Below, one piece after another: positions 1-11,022 of a stretch of 64,000 bases of DNA. Within the stretch, counting starts at the first letter, position 1, and every line of letters starts with the position of its first letter. Below the pieces are notes generated by a model that made no database searches, was not told the origin of the DNA, and saw nothing but the letters and a program-made list of their open reading frames with translations. The stretch comes from Narthecium ossifragum (taxonomy: Eukaryota > Streptophyta > Magnoliopsida > Dioscoreales > Nartheciaceae). The position numbers and the translations under genes were made by a program. The stretch covers positions 7,454,617 through 7,518,616 of the forward strand of contig OY986974.1 in NCBI GenBank assembly GCA_963920575.1, read 5' to 3'.

Positions 1-346
1 ACATTCATATTTTATCAGATTCATAATTCTATATCTTCCGGTTAAGGTGATTGGGATGTGAATCCCTTGACTGAGTATTATATGAACCATTGAGAAGAGA
101 AGAACTTAAATCCGAGTGAAGTGATTCCTGAAGCCTAGCCTCATTCAAATCTTGATTTCTTTCGTTAACTTTATCTTATCATTACATCTTCGATTTATTT
201 CCTTAACTTTTACGCTCTTGATTGTTTTCAATATATTGTTATCTGTGTTTCTGGATCCTTCTTGTCTATCTCTCTGTGGGTTTGACCTCTCTTATGTTGT
301 ACTGCACCGTGACCGCTGTGCGTGACACATTTGAGCGACATCATCA
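1..346 (+). repeat. Right end of an LTR-like sequence truncating the chromovirus
   Basis: AT-rich sequence with no gene. Near 270-330 it has the layout seen at the end of many plant gypsy LTRs: a 'gtgggtttgacctc' stretch, then a C/A-rich run ending in 'gcgtgacaca'. The reverse-transcriptase reading frame on the minus strand stops being recognisable right here, after its MPFGL motif near 346, so this sequence probably interrupted the older element. The left boundary is outside the window and no target duplication can be tested. Confidence 0.35.
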
Positions 347-948
347 ACAAACCGAAAGGCATCACCATCCACTCGTATAATCCATCCTGAGTCTTGAAGG
401 ATGTCTTCCACTCATCCCCTGGCCGGATGCGAATCTGGTGGTATCCGCTCTTGAGATCTATTTTTGAAAATTGCTTGGAAACCCGCCAGTTGGTCAAGCA
501 TATCATCCAGCCTCAGTATGGGAAATCTATACTTGATGGTGATCCGATTGATAGCTCTGCGGTCGATGCACATCCTCCAGGAACCATCCTTCTTGGGTAC
601 TAAGAGGGCAGGTACGGCACACGGGCTGATGCTCTCTCGTACATAGCCTTTCTCCATTAGTTCCGCTACTTGCCTCCTCAGTTCCTCGATCTCCTTCGGA
701 CTCATCCGGTACGCTGGTCGATTGGGCAGGCTGGCTCCCGGAGTCAAATCTATCTGATGTTGGATGTCCCGCAGTGGTGGCAGTCCCAGGGGTAGCTCCT
801 CAGGTAGCAGGTCAGCGAACTCTGCTAGGAGGGGCCTCACGGGTTCAGGAACTTCCACATTCGTCTCTGGTTTGCCTGGCAGCAGCGCATAGATGACTGG
901 CTGCTCCTTCACCTCCTCCAGGAACTGCGAATGTGACAGCATAGTCAC
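347..948 (-). pseudogene. Reverse transcriptase fragment of a CRM/Reina-like chromovirus
   Basis: This is the N-terminal half of a Ty3/gypsy reverse transcriptase. In order it shows HQIDLTPGASLPN, the fingers segment with SPCAVPALLVPKKDGSWRMC, an IDRRAINRITIKYRFP block, then after a frame change [20 protein letters not shown] and finally [10 protein letters not shown]. The frame changes near 500, and the YxDD active-site motif, RNase H and integrase are absent because the element is cut off at about 346. The motif wording is that of the CRM/Reina branch of chromoviruses. It continues the gag-protease remnant at 1020-2539 on the same strand. It cannot be functional. Confidence 0.85.
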
Positions 949-1019
949 AACGCGGACTTCCTTGGGCCTGGGCCGCGGCTCCTCCCGTCTCGGCGCTAAG
1001 GTCAGTCACTTCTCCTTGA

Positions 1020-2539
1020 TTTGCAAGGAGTAGGTGTTCCTCCAACTGTCATGGACGACAAAACGGTCATATTGCCAGGGACGGCCCAGCAACAGGTGGC
1101 AAGCATCCATGGTCACCACATCGCACCATACGCTATCCTGATAGTTGGACCCAATGGAAAAAAACCAGACAGCATTTATCGACTTTTACCTCGCTGCCGC
1201 GCTTGAGCCACGATAGTCGGTACGACACTGGATGAGCTTCCGTTGCCAGTTGCAGCTTGGTCACCGCTTCCTCCGCGATGACGTTCTCACAGCTTCCACT
1301 GTCCACGATCATCTTGCAGACTCGCCCGCCGATGGTGCACGTGGTTTGGAAGATGTTGGTCCGCAGCCAGTTGTCGTCGATCTCCTCCTTGGGCGTCAAG
1401 AAGCTCTTCCGCAGGATCAAGGTCTCCTGACCGTCCCCGTACAGGATCTCCTCTTCATCGCCATATCCATCGAAGACGGGTTCGGCCTGGTCCGCATGTT
1501 CCTCTGCTTCTTCCTCAATGAGCAGAGCCTTCCCTGGTCGGCTGGCAGGTAGGCTACAGTCCGAGGCCCGATGCCCTACTTCCCCACAACGGAAACACCT
1601 AAAGGTGGATCCCAATGATGGGTTTGGGGGACCAGGCCGCGGCCCCGGTGGCTTCGCTTGCGGAGTCGGGTTCTGTGGTGCCAGAGGTGGCCGTTGAAGC
1701 CATCCCACAGTAGACGCCCGAGCTTGCTGCCTTTCCGCCGTCAACGCTCACTGGTAGGCCTCGAACACCGTCCACAACCAGTGAAGACTCAGCGCGTCCT
1801 GGAGAGATAGGCGCAGTCCTCCGAGGTATCTAGCGACCGTCTGCTCCTCTGTTTCTGAGAGGTCATTCCTGGCAAGCAACTGATAAAATTCTTCAGTATA
1901 CTCCTCAACAGATTGCGTACCTTGGCGTAACGTGTGTAGCTTCTGGAAGAGGGACTGGGTGTAGCCGAAAGGAAGGAAGTGCTCCTTCAGCTTCTTCTTC
2001 ATCTTCTCCCAGTTTCGGATCTTGTCCTTCTGCTGCTTCTCCCGACCCCCCTTCAGTTGTTCCCACCATGCTGAAGCTCGTCCATTCAACTTGATAGACA
2101 CCAACTTCACCTTGATGTCGTCGGGCACCTCCCGAAACTCGAATATACGCTCCACTTGATGAAGCCAGTTAATGAAAACCTCGGCCTGCAATCCTCCCGC
2201 GAACTCAGGTATGTCCACCTTGAATCCGAAATCCATGGCACGATCCCGCTGGTCACCACGTCGAAAAGGAGGTGGGTCAGCGTACGTATTCTGAAAGGAG
2301 GACTCATCCGAAGACAACTCCTCTTCTTCTAGCGAGGGCGTCCCTTCTCGATTCTGTTGTTCTAGCTGGAGTTGGAGGGCGGTCACCTGTCGTTGAAGAT
2401 CAACGATGGTCGCCTGCAAAACCCCATGTTCCCGCGGGGGATGACCACCATCGATAGGAGGCCGACCATGTCGTCGGGGTGGCGGCGGAGAGACGCTAGG
2501 CGGCCGTCGAGCACGGTTAGCTCTGGTTCGAGGCGGCAT
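1020..2539 (-). pseudogene. Gag-protease of the same CRM/Reina-like chromovirus (broken)
   Basis: The likely gag start is the ATG at 2537-2539 (MPPRTRANR), 27 bp inside the primer binding site. It is followed by a proline-rich head, a coiled segment near 2400, and the Ty3-type gag core (FINWLHQVERIF, ASAWWEQLKGG, FYQLLARNDL). A stop at about 1745 separates the core from a CCHC zinc knuckle (CFRCGEVGHRASDC, near 1560-1600). The protease follows with the active site MIVDSGSCENVI near 1290, and its C-terminal LLLGRPWQYDR appears in another frame near 1060-1100. In life these encode the capsid/nucleocapsid and the polyprotein-cleaving aspartic protease. At least two frame breaks show this is a dead copy. 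Confidence 0.85.
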
Positions 2540-2565
2540 GGATCCTCTTCCCAGGAACTCGTATA

Positions 2566-2577
2566 GCTCTGGTACCA
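2566..2577 (-). other. Primer binding site (tRNA-Met type)
   Basis: The minus strand reads TGGTACCAGAGC, one base from the usual initiator-Met primer site TGGTATCAGAGC. It lies a few bases inside the LTR that ends with CCCTGCGCCA at 2581 and just upstream of the gag ATG. Confidence 0.75.
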
Positions 2578-2580
2578 CTC

Positions 2581-2912
2581 TGGCGCAGGGTAACGTGGAT
2601 CTCTCAATGGGAGAGACAACCAAACTCTCTATGGGAGAGATAACCAGATTTCAATGAGGAAGAAACAAAAAAAAACCCTAATTTTATTCATCAACCAAAA
2701 CTGTCTATGGGAGAGATAACCAGATCTCCGATGATTCACGACGGGCTCGTCGACCCGGTCGTTTCGACTGGTCGCACGCCCCGATCGGACACCCAGATCA
2801 AAAGTTATGGCCATCTGAAGATCTCAGTCGGACGGATGAAATCCGAATGCGTCCGGATCGCCTCGTGAGCTGCTACGAATCGGACTCGGTCAGGTCCGCC
2901 CTTGGTCCTGCA

Positions 2913-2915
<3 letters not shown>
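2581..2915 (-). repeat. 5' LTR of the chromovirus remnant (internally shortened)
   Basis: On the minus strand it runs from TGATGCAGGACC (2915) to CCCTGCGCCA (2581), next to the PBS. It matches the solo LTR at 4915-5481 in inverted orientation at both ends, but is only 335 bp against 567 bp. The middle, including the region that holds the TATA box in the other copy, is missing. A short 'ggttatctctcccatagagag' motif occurs more than once near its 3' end. Confidence 0.8.

Positions 2916-2944
<29 letters not shown>
2914..2944 (+). repeat. CT microsatellite
   Basis: About 15 CT units lie directly against the LTR start at 2915. Confidence 0.9.
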
Positions 2945-2948
<4 letters not shown>

Positions 2949-4909
2949 CTCAACTAAAAGCCAAAAGATCAAGACTATCTAACTGGGTGTGTTGCATGGT
3001 GTTTATGTCTTGAGTCCCTTTATATAGGTACGTATCTCTACCAAATCATTGACCCACTCAAGCTTTCTAATTAAATGGGCAAATGCAAGCTGTATGAGGC
3101 CATGGAGCTAGGGGTTCTATTTTCCAAGGCTCATTGGTGGGTTTCCATGAGACCTGGGTTATTTTTCTTCTTGTCATTGTGGGTGGATACAGTGCATGTG
3201 AGGAGCAGGTGTGGGGGGCGGGAAGGGGGGACGTGCCTTCCAGCTGCTTGTTTGCCTCTATAGGTAGACAGATAATTTAATTTTCGTCCAATATTATCAT
3301 AATACCAAATAGCACCTGCCAAGTAGCGGTCAGTAACGATCGATGGTAATTAACAACGAACATGAATGCGATTAGCTAGGCTGCGTTTAGTCGAAGTCAA
3401 CCGTCCCCATCGACAACGACATGCCGAGCTGGCCGGAATTTTAATCTTATATACTAGAGAACCAAACCGGAGGAGGCTCAACGCCTCGCATGCACGTTGA
3501 TGTTTGTCTTCGGCATCTATATATGCCTACGTTTAACGTTATAATCTGGCCTTCACCATTTGAATGCCTGCCTACAGTTTACAAGATAAACCAATTGCAA
3601 CTTGAAAACTATAAAAGATTCCAGTATTAAGTTATTTACTGGTTCATCTTTCATGTTTGGTTTCATGAGTGAAAGATATCAAATGATCGTGCATGCATAT
3701 ATAGTTGATGCATATCTGAGCTTATCATTGAAATGTCATTGCTGTTTTTTTTAAGTTTAAAACCCTGTCGAATAATGATGGTAAAGTGGCTATAGAAAGA
3801 ATGATTATTAGCAAAAAAAAAACAAAAACAAGAAAAAAACAACGTACAGCAAAAACAAGAAAACTACTATTAGTTTTTTTTTTTTGAACTCATCAAAAAA
3901 AAACTAATAGTAGTGACTCCCTGACTGATTCGATCCTATAACAAACTTGACTTTTTCATGAAGAAATTAGAGTTAATTGGCATTTAGGTCTCTGAGAAGG
4001 GAATATTTGTCCAAAATATCGGATATATTTTTCTTAAGGCATTTAGGCCATAATACCTTTTTTTAGTACTAAAATGTCCTTCCAAGATTCCCAACATATC
4101 TTCTCTTCTCAGTGACTGTTCGTATTCCTAGTGACTGTTCGTATTTCCAGTGGAAAGTAACTACCAAAAAATCTGAAAAGTAACTATTAATGAAAAGTAA
4201 ATTACTTTTCAGATTAAACCAATGGAAAGTAACTAGTGAAAAGTAACTTGAGTCTCAATGATGAAATCGTGAAAAGTTTGTGATATGGCTTGGGTGTGGA
4301 AGTATCAAACTCCCCACTTGGCCGAGGGAGCCTCCACCCAAAACTGATCTGTAACCCCAAAACACCCCCCAAAACCTCAATTGTTTTGTGTCATGTGGCT
4401 TTTCACACCCTTCCGGGGTGACCCAAACCATTTTTCTATATGATATTGACCAAGAACCACAAATAGAAACACAAAAATATCCATGAACTCCTTGAAATAT
4501 TTCAATCAAATGTGCCTATATAATTCATGTTGTGCAAATTCCACTCATTTTAAATTCTTTTTATTTATTTGGAGTATGTATTTACGTAGTTCCCTAGTTC
4601 TAGGTATATTGATCCATCAATAGTCGATGTGATTTGACGATTTTGTGCATAATTTAATGACTTCTTGGATACGAAGACCGATCTTCACTTGCTCCGGATT
4701 ATGTCACGGATCCGACCATATTGCGATGTGCAGAGTTGTACAAGAGTCAACCTGCTTGGTCAAGTCACCGGGGATGTACGAGGACGTACGAGGGCCAAAG
4801 CCTTCTGTTCAAGTCACCAGGGGTGTACCGGAGGCAGCAGCCCACGACAAGAGTTTAGGGGTGGAGTCCTATGCTAATCAGAATATATATATATGTAGGA
4901 GTACTTACA
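2945..4909. other. Intergenic stretch, no gene recognised
   Basis: Open frames here are short and match nothing I recognise. The stretch holds a perfect-stem hairpin at about 3862-3915 (see separate entry), a cluster of short 'gaaaagtaa' direct and inverted copies at 4155-4250, and a 'gagtttaggggtggagtcct' segment at about 4854-4873 that recurs at about 5633-5652 on the other side of the solo LTR. Confidence 0.5.
3862..3915. repeat. Inverted repeat with T/A-rich hairpin
   Basis: 'actactattag' followed by a T run is mirrored by an A run and 'ctaatagtagt', with about 10 bp between the arms. It could be a tiny foldback element or a chance hairpin. No target duplication is evident. Confidence 0.5.
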
Positions 4910-4914
4910 TAATT

Positions 4915-5481
4915 TGATGCAGGACCAGGGCCGGACCTGACTGAGTCCGATCCGCTTCCAAGGCGATCCGGACGCATTCGGATTCCATCCGTACGATTGA
5001 GGCCTTTGGATGGCCATAACTTTTGATCCGACCGTCCGATCGGGGCGTATGACCAGTCGAAACGACCGGGTCGACGAGCCGGTCATTTATCGTCGGAGAT
5101 CTTCCATCTCTCCACGACGGCTTGTCGAATCGCCAAATTCCGTCTCCTTTTGCTCTAAATCACAGTTTTAGTAAAAACTTTTCTTTTATGGCAGTTTCAT
5201 CGGTTTCTATTTTTGGCAAAGTCCTAGTTTGAGTAGGGTTTATTTTTATTAATGAATTCCGGGTTAATACTTGGATTAGGGTTGAGTCCATGTTTTAGTT
5301 GAGTTGGTCTTTCCTTAAATCTATAAAAGGAGACCTAGGGTTTGTAAGGAGTCAGTTTTGATGAATAAGAAAAATTAGGGTTTTGATTTCTCCCCTAGAG
5401 AATTCTGGTCTTTCTCTGCCATAGAGAGTTCGGTTATCTCTCCCGTTGAGAGGTCCACCTTCCACGTTTTACCTTGCGCCA
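4915..5481 (+). mobile_element. Solo LTR (chromovirus family of 2581-2915), TSD TAATT
   Basis: The LTR starts TGATGCAGGACC and ends ACCTTGCGCCA, with the 5-bp duplication TAATT at 4910-4914 and 5482-5486. It contains a TATA-like 'ctataaaaggag' near 5321 and a downstream motif, found also in the 2581-2915 LTR, that mentions repeated 'tctctcccgttgagag' units. No internal region follows, so it is a recombination product (solo LTR). It is inverted relative to the remnant at 347-2915. Confidence 0.9.
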
Positions 5482-5486
5482 TAATT

Positions 5487-5937
5487 TTACTCCTATGTAT
5501 CAATTACATAATTTTACTCCTATGTATCAAAAGCCTCGGATATGAGGGTTTGAACGTGAGACCGTCATTGTGACTTGTAACTGGTGCTTTTGCTTTTGAG
5601 AAAATGAAACCTCTAACAACTCTGTAGACGTAGAGTTTAGGGGTGGAGTCCTCGTAGTCCTGTTTTAGAGTGAACCATATAAAATCAGTGTGTTTATATC
5701 CTGTTTGAATTATTTTTGCTCTCATCTAACCTAGTGTTAGGGGTCGAAAACCATAATAGTGCGGCCTACAACATAAATGCGAGCAACATATCAGATTGGA
5801 CATAAACCTGTTGTTAGTACACTACCATGTGCAATAACGATGAACACACAAAAAGAACAAAAACATGAGAAACGAAACGAAGATAGTTTTGACGTGGTTC
5901 GGAAAAAAACTTCCCTTCGATCCATGAGACTGACTTT
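5487..5937. other. Unassigned repeat-like sequence before the gap
   Basis: It begins with a near-duplicate of the solo-LTR flank ('attttactcctatgtatcaa' occurs twice at 5484-5530). Near 5885 the phrase 'gacgtggttcgg' is typical of plant copia LTRs. No coding sequence is recognised. Confidence 0.4.
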
Positions 5938-6137
5938 NNNNNNNNNNNNNNNNNNNNNNNNNNNNNNNNNNNNNNNNNNNNNNNNNNNNNNNNNNNNNNN
6001 NNNNNNNNNNNNNNNNNNNNNNNNNNNNNNNNNNNNNNNNNNNNNNNNNNNNNNNNNNNNNNNNNNNNNNNNNNNNNNNNNNNNNNNNNNNNNNNNNNNN
6101 NNNNNNNNNNNNNNNNNNNNNNNNNNNNNNNNNNNNN
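5938..6137. other. Assembly gap of 200 N
   Basis: Exactly 200 N, a conventional fixed size for an unknown gap, so the true distance and possibly the join itself are uncertain here. Confidence 0.99.
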
Positions 6138-6242
6138 TTCCTAGTTTGAGTTCAGTTTATGCTTTTTTTTTATTAATTCCTATTATGAGTTCTGGTTACT
6201 AGGATGTTTGAGTTATGATTGAGTTTTAGTATAAAAGTATTA
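6138..6242 (+). repeat. LTR-like remnant, left part (split by the MULE)
   Basis: It reads like the middle of the 4915-5481 LTR family (TAGTTTGAGT and following) and continues at 8154 after the MULE, where 'ctctataaaaggacc' and an ATG-free leader are seen. The last nine bases are the MULE target duplication. Confidence 0.5.
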
Positions 6243-6925
6243 GGCCAAAATACATTTTAATACCCTATAATTTCAGGTTTTGTCATTCTACTACCCTCAT
6301 CTTTAAAAATCACATTATCATACCCTATAGTTTCAAAATGTTGCAATTTAGTCCTCGCCCTCAAACGGCGTTAGATTTCTCACGGAAAACCGGTCACATG
6401 CGTCTCACGTGACCGGCTTTCACCCGTTCCCGTAGCTTCATGGAGGACACCGGTGAGAAGCCACCCCAGTGGTTTCAGTTTTTTTTGCATCCCTCTTTGC
6501 CGTTGCCGCGGGCTCCAGGCCGCCAACACACCCACCCAGCCCCTCCTCGTGACCTCTCTCCACCACCCTTTCTCCTCATCTTCTTCCCCCCTTTCTCTTC
6601 TTCCCAACCGTACCAAGCTTGACGCCGGCCGACCTCACGCCATCACCCCTTTTTCCTCATCTCCGTCTCTATTTCTCTCGGAGCCTGCGACGACACCGAC
6701 CAAGCTCGCACCCGAACGTCGAGCTCCTCCGCCGACGAAGCTCGCACCCTGACGTCGAGCTCCTCCGCCTCGATGCCGATCGCCAACACCCATCTTCGCC
6801 GGCCCAATCACGCGCTCGAAGCTTGCCACGACGCCGAGCGCCCGTCTCCGCCAGACAATGGAGAGATGCCGAGGGGAGCAAGATCGGGGTGAGGCCGACG
6901 TCAGAGAATGGCATTCACTGAGGAG

Positions 6926-7140
6926 ATGGGAAACGACGGCGGGCGGCGACCTGCTTGGCGAGAGGACGACGGAACCCCTGGTCTCCCTCGAAGCCGGACT
7001 CGAAGACGCGCTTGACTGCGATGCGGCTGCAGTCAGGGAGGACCTCATTGTGGAACTCCTGATCTCCCCGATGAGGATGTTAGAGACGCAGGCGGCGTAG
7101 AGGACGGTGAGATAGAAGCAGCATGTGGCGTGGGAAACAT
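6926..7140 (-). pseudogene. Probable receptor-like kinase fragment inside the MULE
   Basis: One minus-strand frame reads CCFYLTVLYAACVSN, like a cysteine-containing ectodomain segment. An overlapping frame reads GDQEFHNEV, then LPDCSRIAVKRVFESGFEGD, the kinase N-lobe pattern with the ATP-binding lysine in IAVKR. From memory both resemble one family of plant receptor-like kinases (At1g11050 type), but that is recall and not an alignment. The pieces are in different frames and too short to encode a kinase. Together with the isocitrate lyase piece they suggest the element gathered sequence from more than one gene. Confidence 0.45.
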
Positions 7141-7149
7141 CGGCCACCG

Positions 7150-7425
7150 GAACGGACGCCGGCCATGTGATGGATAAAACAGAGCACCCGCCTTTGTGCC
7201 CATCCGCTTCGCCCCGCTCCCCGTCGGCCGCTCCAACCAACGCGCCCCTCCATCTTCTCTTCTTGTCCCCCGGCCTCCTCTACCACCACACATTGGAGCG
7301 GACGCCGGCCATGTGATGGATAAAACAGAGCACCCTCTTTTGTGCCCATCCGCTTGGCGCCGCTCCCCGTCGCCCGCTCCGACCAACGCCGGCCATGTGA
7401 TGGATAAAACAGAGCATCTCTGTTC
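7150..7425 (+). repeat. Tandem repeat inside the MULE
   Basis: The segment beginning 'ggccatgtgatggataaaac' occurs at about 7163, 7308 and 7392. The first two copies continue alike for about 80 bp ('gtgcccatccgctt', 'ccgctccccgtcg'). The third is shortened. Confidence 0.8.
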
Positions 7426-7736
7426 TATAAAACAGAGCTCCCCATCGACTGCTTCGACTAGCCTACCAACGCTCCCTTCTTGGTGGAGTCCAGTTCTTCT
7501 CCGGCCGCATAGGAGGATCGGGCGGCGAAGGGGGGGGGGGGGGGAAGAGGGGATAGAGGGAGAAGTCAGACATAGCGGCGACGTCAGGCCCGACCCGAGG
7601 TGCGCCAACCTCCTTCGACGTCGACGTCCTCTCACCCAACCTCCCCACCGCAACGGCGCCCTCCTTCGCGGCCTTCGATCTCCTTCTCCGCCGCCGGAAT
7701 GCCCAGCAGATGAGCAGTAGAATCAGTACCATCAAG

Positions 7737-7919
7737 CTCGACAAGCTTGATGAGGGTGGCGGCGACGGCGTCGGTGCGGGCCACGAGCACAGTCTCGACG
7801 CCCATGATGTCGAACTGGAGCCTGGCGGCGACGGCGTTGGCTTGGTGAGTCTTGAGGGTGCGCCAGAGCTTCTTGGTGAGCTCGTCGGAAGCGTAGCTCC
7901 GGCGGAAGCTGCTCCGGAG
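7737..7919 (-). pseudogene. Two joined isocitrate lyase pieces captured by the MULE
   Basis: One open minus-strand frame encodes two well known isocitrate lyase segments fused head to tail. The first, with SYASDELTKKLWRTLKTHQA, belongs near the N-terminus of the plant enzyme. It runs directly into VAARLQFDIMGVETVLVART followed by DAVAATLI, which in the intact enzyme lies hundreds of residues later, in the core of the (beta/alpha) barrel. Isocitrate lyase cleaves isocitrate to glyoxylate and succinate in the glyoxysomal glyoxylate cycle. The metal- and substrate-binding core between the pieces is missing, so no enzyme can result. The junction at TLKTHQAN/AVAARLQ marks either two capture events or an internal deletion. 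Confidence 0.8.
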
Positions 7920-8153
7920 GTCCCATATATCTCTCTCTCCCCCATATAAAACCAGTCAAAATCAAGTAAAACCAGTCAAAATAAGCACAGTGACCGGTTT
8001 GCCGTGACTCAAGCTAACGGCGTCTGTGGATTGGACTAAATTGCAACATTTTGAAACTATAGGGTATGATAATGTGATTTTTAAAGATGAGGGTAGTAGA
8101 ATGACAAAACCTGAAACTACAGGGTATTAAAATGTATTTTGGCCAAAGTATTA

Positions 8154-10195
8154 TTACTTGCTGATTAAACCAAGGTAGTTCTCTAGTTGGATTAGAACTC
8201 TGTCAAGGCCTCTATAAAAGGACCTCTATAGTTTGTATTAGGTAATGGACGAATTTTGCTGAATTAAGTAAAGTTATTAGTAGATTAATCCTAGGAGTAG
8301 CTATAACCCTAATTCCACCAACTCCACCAGCCACCTTCACTTCCCTTCCCTACCGCCGGATCCTTTCTCCACCACCGACCTCCGTCATCCGCTGTCATCC
8401 ACACCTCCGCCGTCCAACCCCAAGTCCCCCGCGTCCCCCTTGGCTGTCGTGCTCCCCTCTGCCACCTCATCACCACTGCCACGTTCTCCAAGGCTTGGAT
8501 CCCCCAAGGGTAGCCGGCCAACCATAGAGGAAGCTACGAGGTAATCCTCTTCCTCATCTGTCTCTCTCCTCCGATTTGAGCCTTCCTCTTCGAATACCTA
8601 GGGTGCTTCTCCTAAAACTCTAAAGGTATCTCTCGACCTAGCCATAGATTTGGCTAAGGAGGAGCCGAGATCAGGAAAGAGACCCAGTACCCTCGCTTAC
8701 GAGAAAACTCGGCGTATCAGTCGGGCCGAGTCTGCTAATGTCAATCCTTCGATGGCTCAAATCGTCTCATGGATACTTGATCGGTGGCCGAGGAAGGGTC
8801 GGGGATGTGAGATCTGGGTGGCTTGGATCACCTTGAGATGCCCGCTAATGTTTAGATCATCGATCAAAGCTATTGGATCTGAGATCTACTTGATCGGACG
8901 GCTAGATTTCATTACATGTTGATCCAATGGCTGAGGATCGTCGGTACTTGATCAGCGTCTAGGAGAGGTTACCGAAGGGTAGCATTGGTGGTCTCGAGGA
9001 AGTTGGCACCCTAGAAGGAGACGGTATGGCCCGCTTGTGAGGGTTCTGGCAACTTTGGTTGCGGGGTCGCCAGTGTTGTCGCATCCTTGTAGGGTGCGGT
9101 TGTTAGCGAGGTGCGCAGAGCACGATGCGGCGTAGGTGCGAGCCGCGCTGGAGGAGAGTAGTGGAAGGCAGCGGCTTGGGGTCGAAGGAGACACCGATCG
9201 GTGGTGCGGCGGAGGCAGCTCGAGATGGAGTCAATTTGAGCCGATCTGAGCGGGGCGATGAATTCATGGCGAAGGTACTAGCGCTTGAGAAGTAGATGAA
9301 GACCTCGAAGGTCCTCCTACATCATTCATATCGTGTCCTCCGTAGCACATAGAAACCCCATTTGCATATGACCCCCCGAGAGATATCAAGTGCAACGGTA
9401 GTGGAGTCAATGGGCTCATGTCTCTAGTGGAAGAAAGAATCTTAGCGGAACCTAGCAAAGAATGGGATGGAGTTTGGAAAATTGTAGGGGTCTCAGCTAG
9501 TAATGGAAGGGAATTCAAGGGTGGCTGAGAGGGTACTTGAGCAGTGGCTACACCCTGATGGACATGACTGGCTCATGACTCTTTCTTGCAGACACCAACT
9601 GGGTAGAAGTCACCATCCTCTGTGCCGGAGGAGTCCTAGTCGAACTAGGGTTAAGAATTGTAGTTCGAGTTGTAGTAGGAATCGGAGTTCGAGTTGAACT
9701 CTCACTCTCAGTAACACTTCCCAGGGAAGGATGGCCCGCCAAAAGCACTGCTAGAGCCATGTTGGGCGTCGGCTTGGTGTAGGTGGAATGCTCCTTGGGT
9801 CGGACGAGGGCGAAACTCTGGTAGTTTGAATATGAGTACGAGGAGGCGGGGAGGTGAGAGGGATACCCGATGGAAGTTCTGCCAATGATGTGTATGGCGT
9901 CGGGTTGAGCGTTGGTGTTAGATCTTCATGAATACTTGGCTTCTCTTTTTCCTGGTGGTCGTCCTCGTTCTCGTGAAGTGTGCTGACAAGTCGAATGGAG
10001 ATATGCTCATCCAAGGCCTCCTGTTTCGTGTTGTTCCTTTGATAGCTCTCATGTTACTCCTTGAGGGTTGTAGTGAGTGTTGTCATGAGGCCCGTCAGTT
10101 GGATCATCACAACCGTAGGGAGCGCTATGGGTGTCGAAGAAGATATCGGAATAACCGGCGAAGATTGTGAAGGGCGGTTGACCCAGGGGGCTCGT
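8154..10195 (-). mobile_element. Non-autonomous LTR-element interior and LTR remnants, no recognised protein
   Basis: 8154-8640 continues the LTR-like sequence interrupted by the MULE ('ctctataaaaggacc' at about 8210). From about 9250 to 10195 the sequence lies inside the PBS-like site at 10195-10215 and carries only broken minus-strand frames, rich in Ser/Pro/Thr, with no gag, RT or integrase motif. I read it as the inside of the non-autonomous element whose LTR is 10222-12661. The left boundary is not found. Confidence 0.4.
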
Positions 10196-10214
10196 ACCTG
10201 GGAGACTGATACCA
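10196..10214 (-). other. Probable primer binding site
   Basis: The minus strand reads TTGGTATCAGTCTCCCAGG just after 'gctcgtaacaac'. It resembles a Met-tRNA primer site (TGGTATCAGAG) with changes in the second half, and the sequence upstream looks like an LTR ending in GTAACA. Confidence 0.45.
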
Positions 10215-11022
10215 AGTTGTTACGAGCGTTTTTCTCGTAAGGCTTCCAACCTCGTGTGATGGGTCGTTGCGGGAGGAAGGCCGGTGTGGGGGTTCCCTGG
10301 GACTTGGGATTCTCCTTCCCAATGGTGGCAGAGAGGAAGAAGAGTCTGGGCGCGAGCCCAAGTTCTTCGGGTGTGATGGACTCGAGGAAGTCGGAAGTTG
10401 GCGTGGTGAAAGGAGTCGATGTGGGGGAGCGGCGAGGAGGACATTGGCGTGGCACGGATGTGGCGTGGTCGTGGCACGAGTGATGGCGCGTCACGGCATG
10501 AGGTCGGGGTGGGGCATGTGTCAAGAAATGGCATGGGAGCATGTAGCATGGTGCAGTCGTCGAAGCACGGCACGAGTGCATGCAGCATGGAGTGGTCATC
10601 GGAGCACGCCACGGGAGCGTGGTGCGCACAGAGTGAGCGGAGAGATGGCGCGGGCAGCACAGTGGCACGACAGCGGCCTGGAGGGCATGGCGAAGATGGA
10701 CTTGAGGCCGGCGGAAACGGCTCCCGGGTGGAGCACGACCAGCACGATGATGGCGTGTAGGCGAGCGGCCACAAGGAGGAGGAGCGCCGACAAGGAAGGA
10801 GAAGAGAGGGAAAGAAAGAGAGGAGGGAGAAAATAAGAGTGGCGGCGATGGCAGGAGGGCAGCCGCAAGGAAGGGGGATGCCAAAGAGTAGGAAAGAGGG
10901 AGAGAGGAAGTGAGAGTAGAAGAGGGAAGAGGAGGGAAGGGAAGGCCGGGTTTTATAGGGAAAGGTTGGAGGAGTTCGAGTGGGAGAAGGGAGTAAGAGT
11001 TGGAATTTGGGTTCAGGTAGGA

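Larger units (their letters stand above)
6243..8144. mobile_element. Pack-MULE (Mutator-like element) with captured gene pieces
   Basis: Terminal inverted repeats at 6243-6354 and 8033-8144 (112 bp, about two mismatches) begin GGCCAAAATACATTTTA and continue with weaker pairing for about 50 bp more ('cggcgttag', 'aaccggtcac'). The 9-bp target duplication AAAGTATTA lies at 6234-6242 and 8145-8153. Length is 1902 bp. Long TIRs with a 9-bp duplication are diagnostic of Mutator-like elements. There is no transposase, so it depends on a helper. The interior is far more GC-rich than the flanks and carries host gene fragments (entries at 6926-7140 and 7737-7919) plus an internal tandem repeat. The near-perfect TIRs and perfect TSD suggest a recent insertion. 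Confidence 0.95.
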
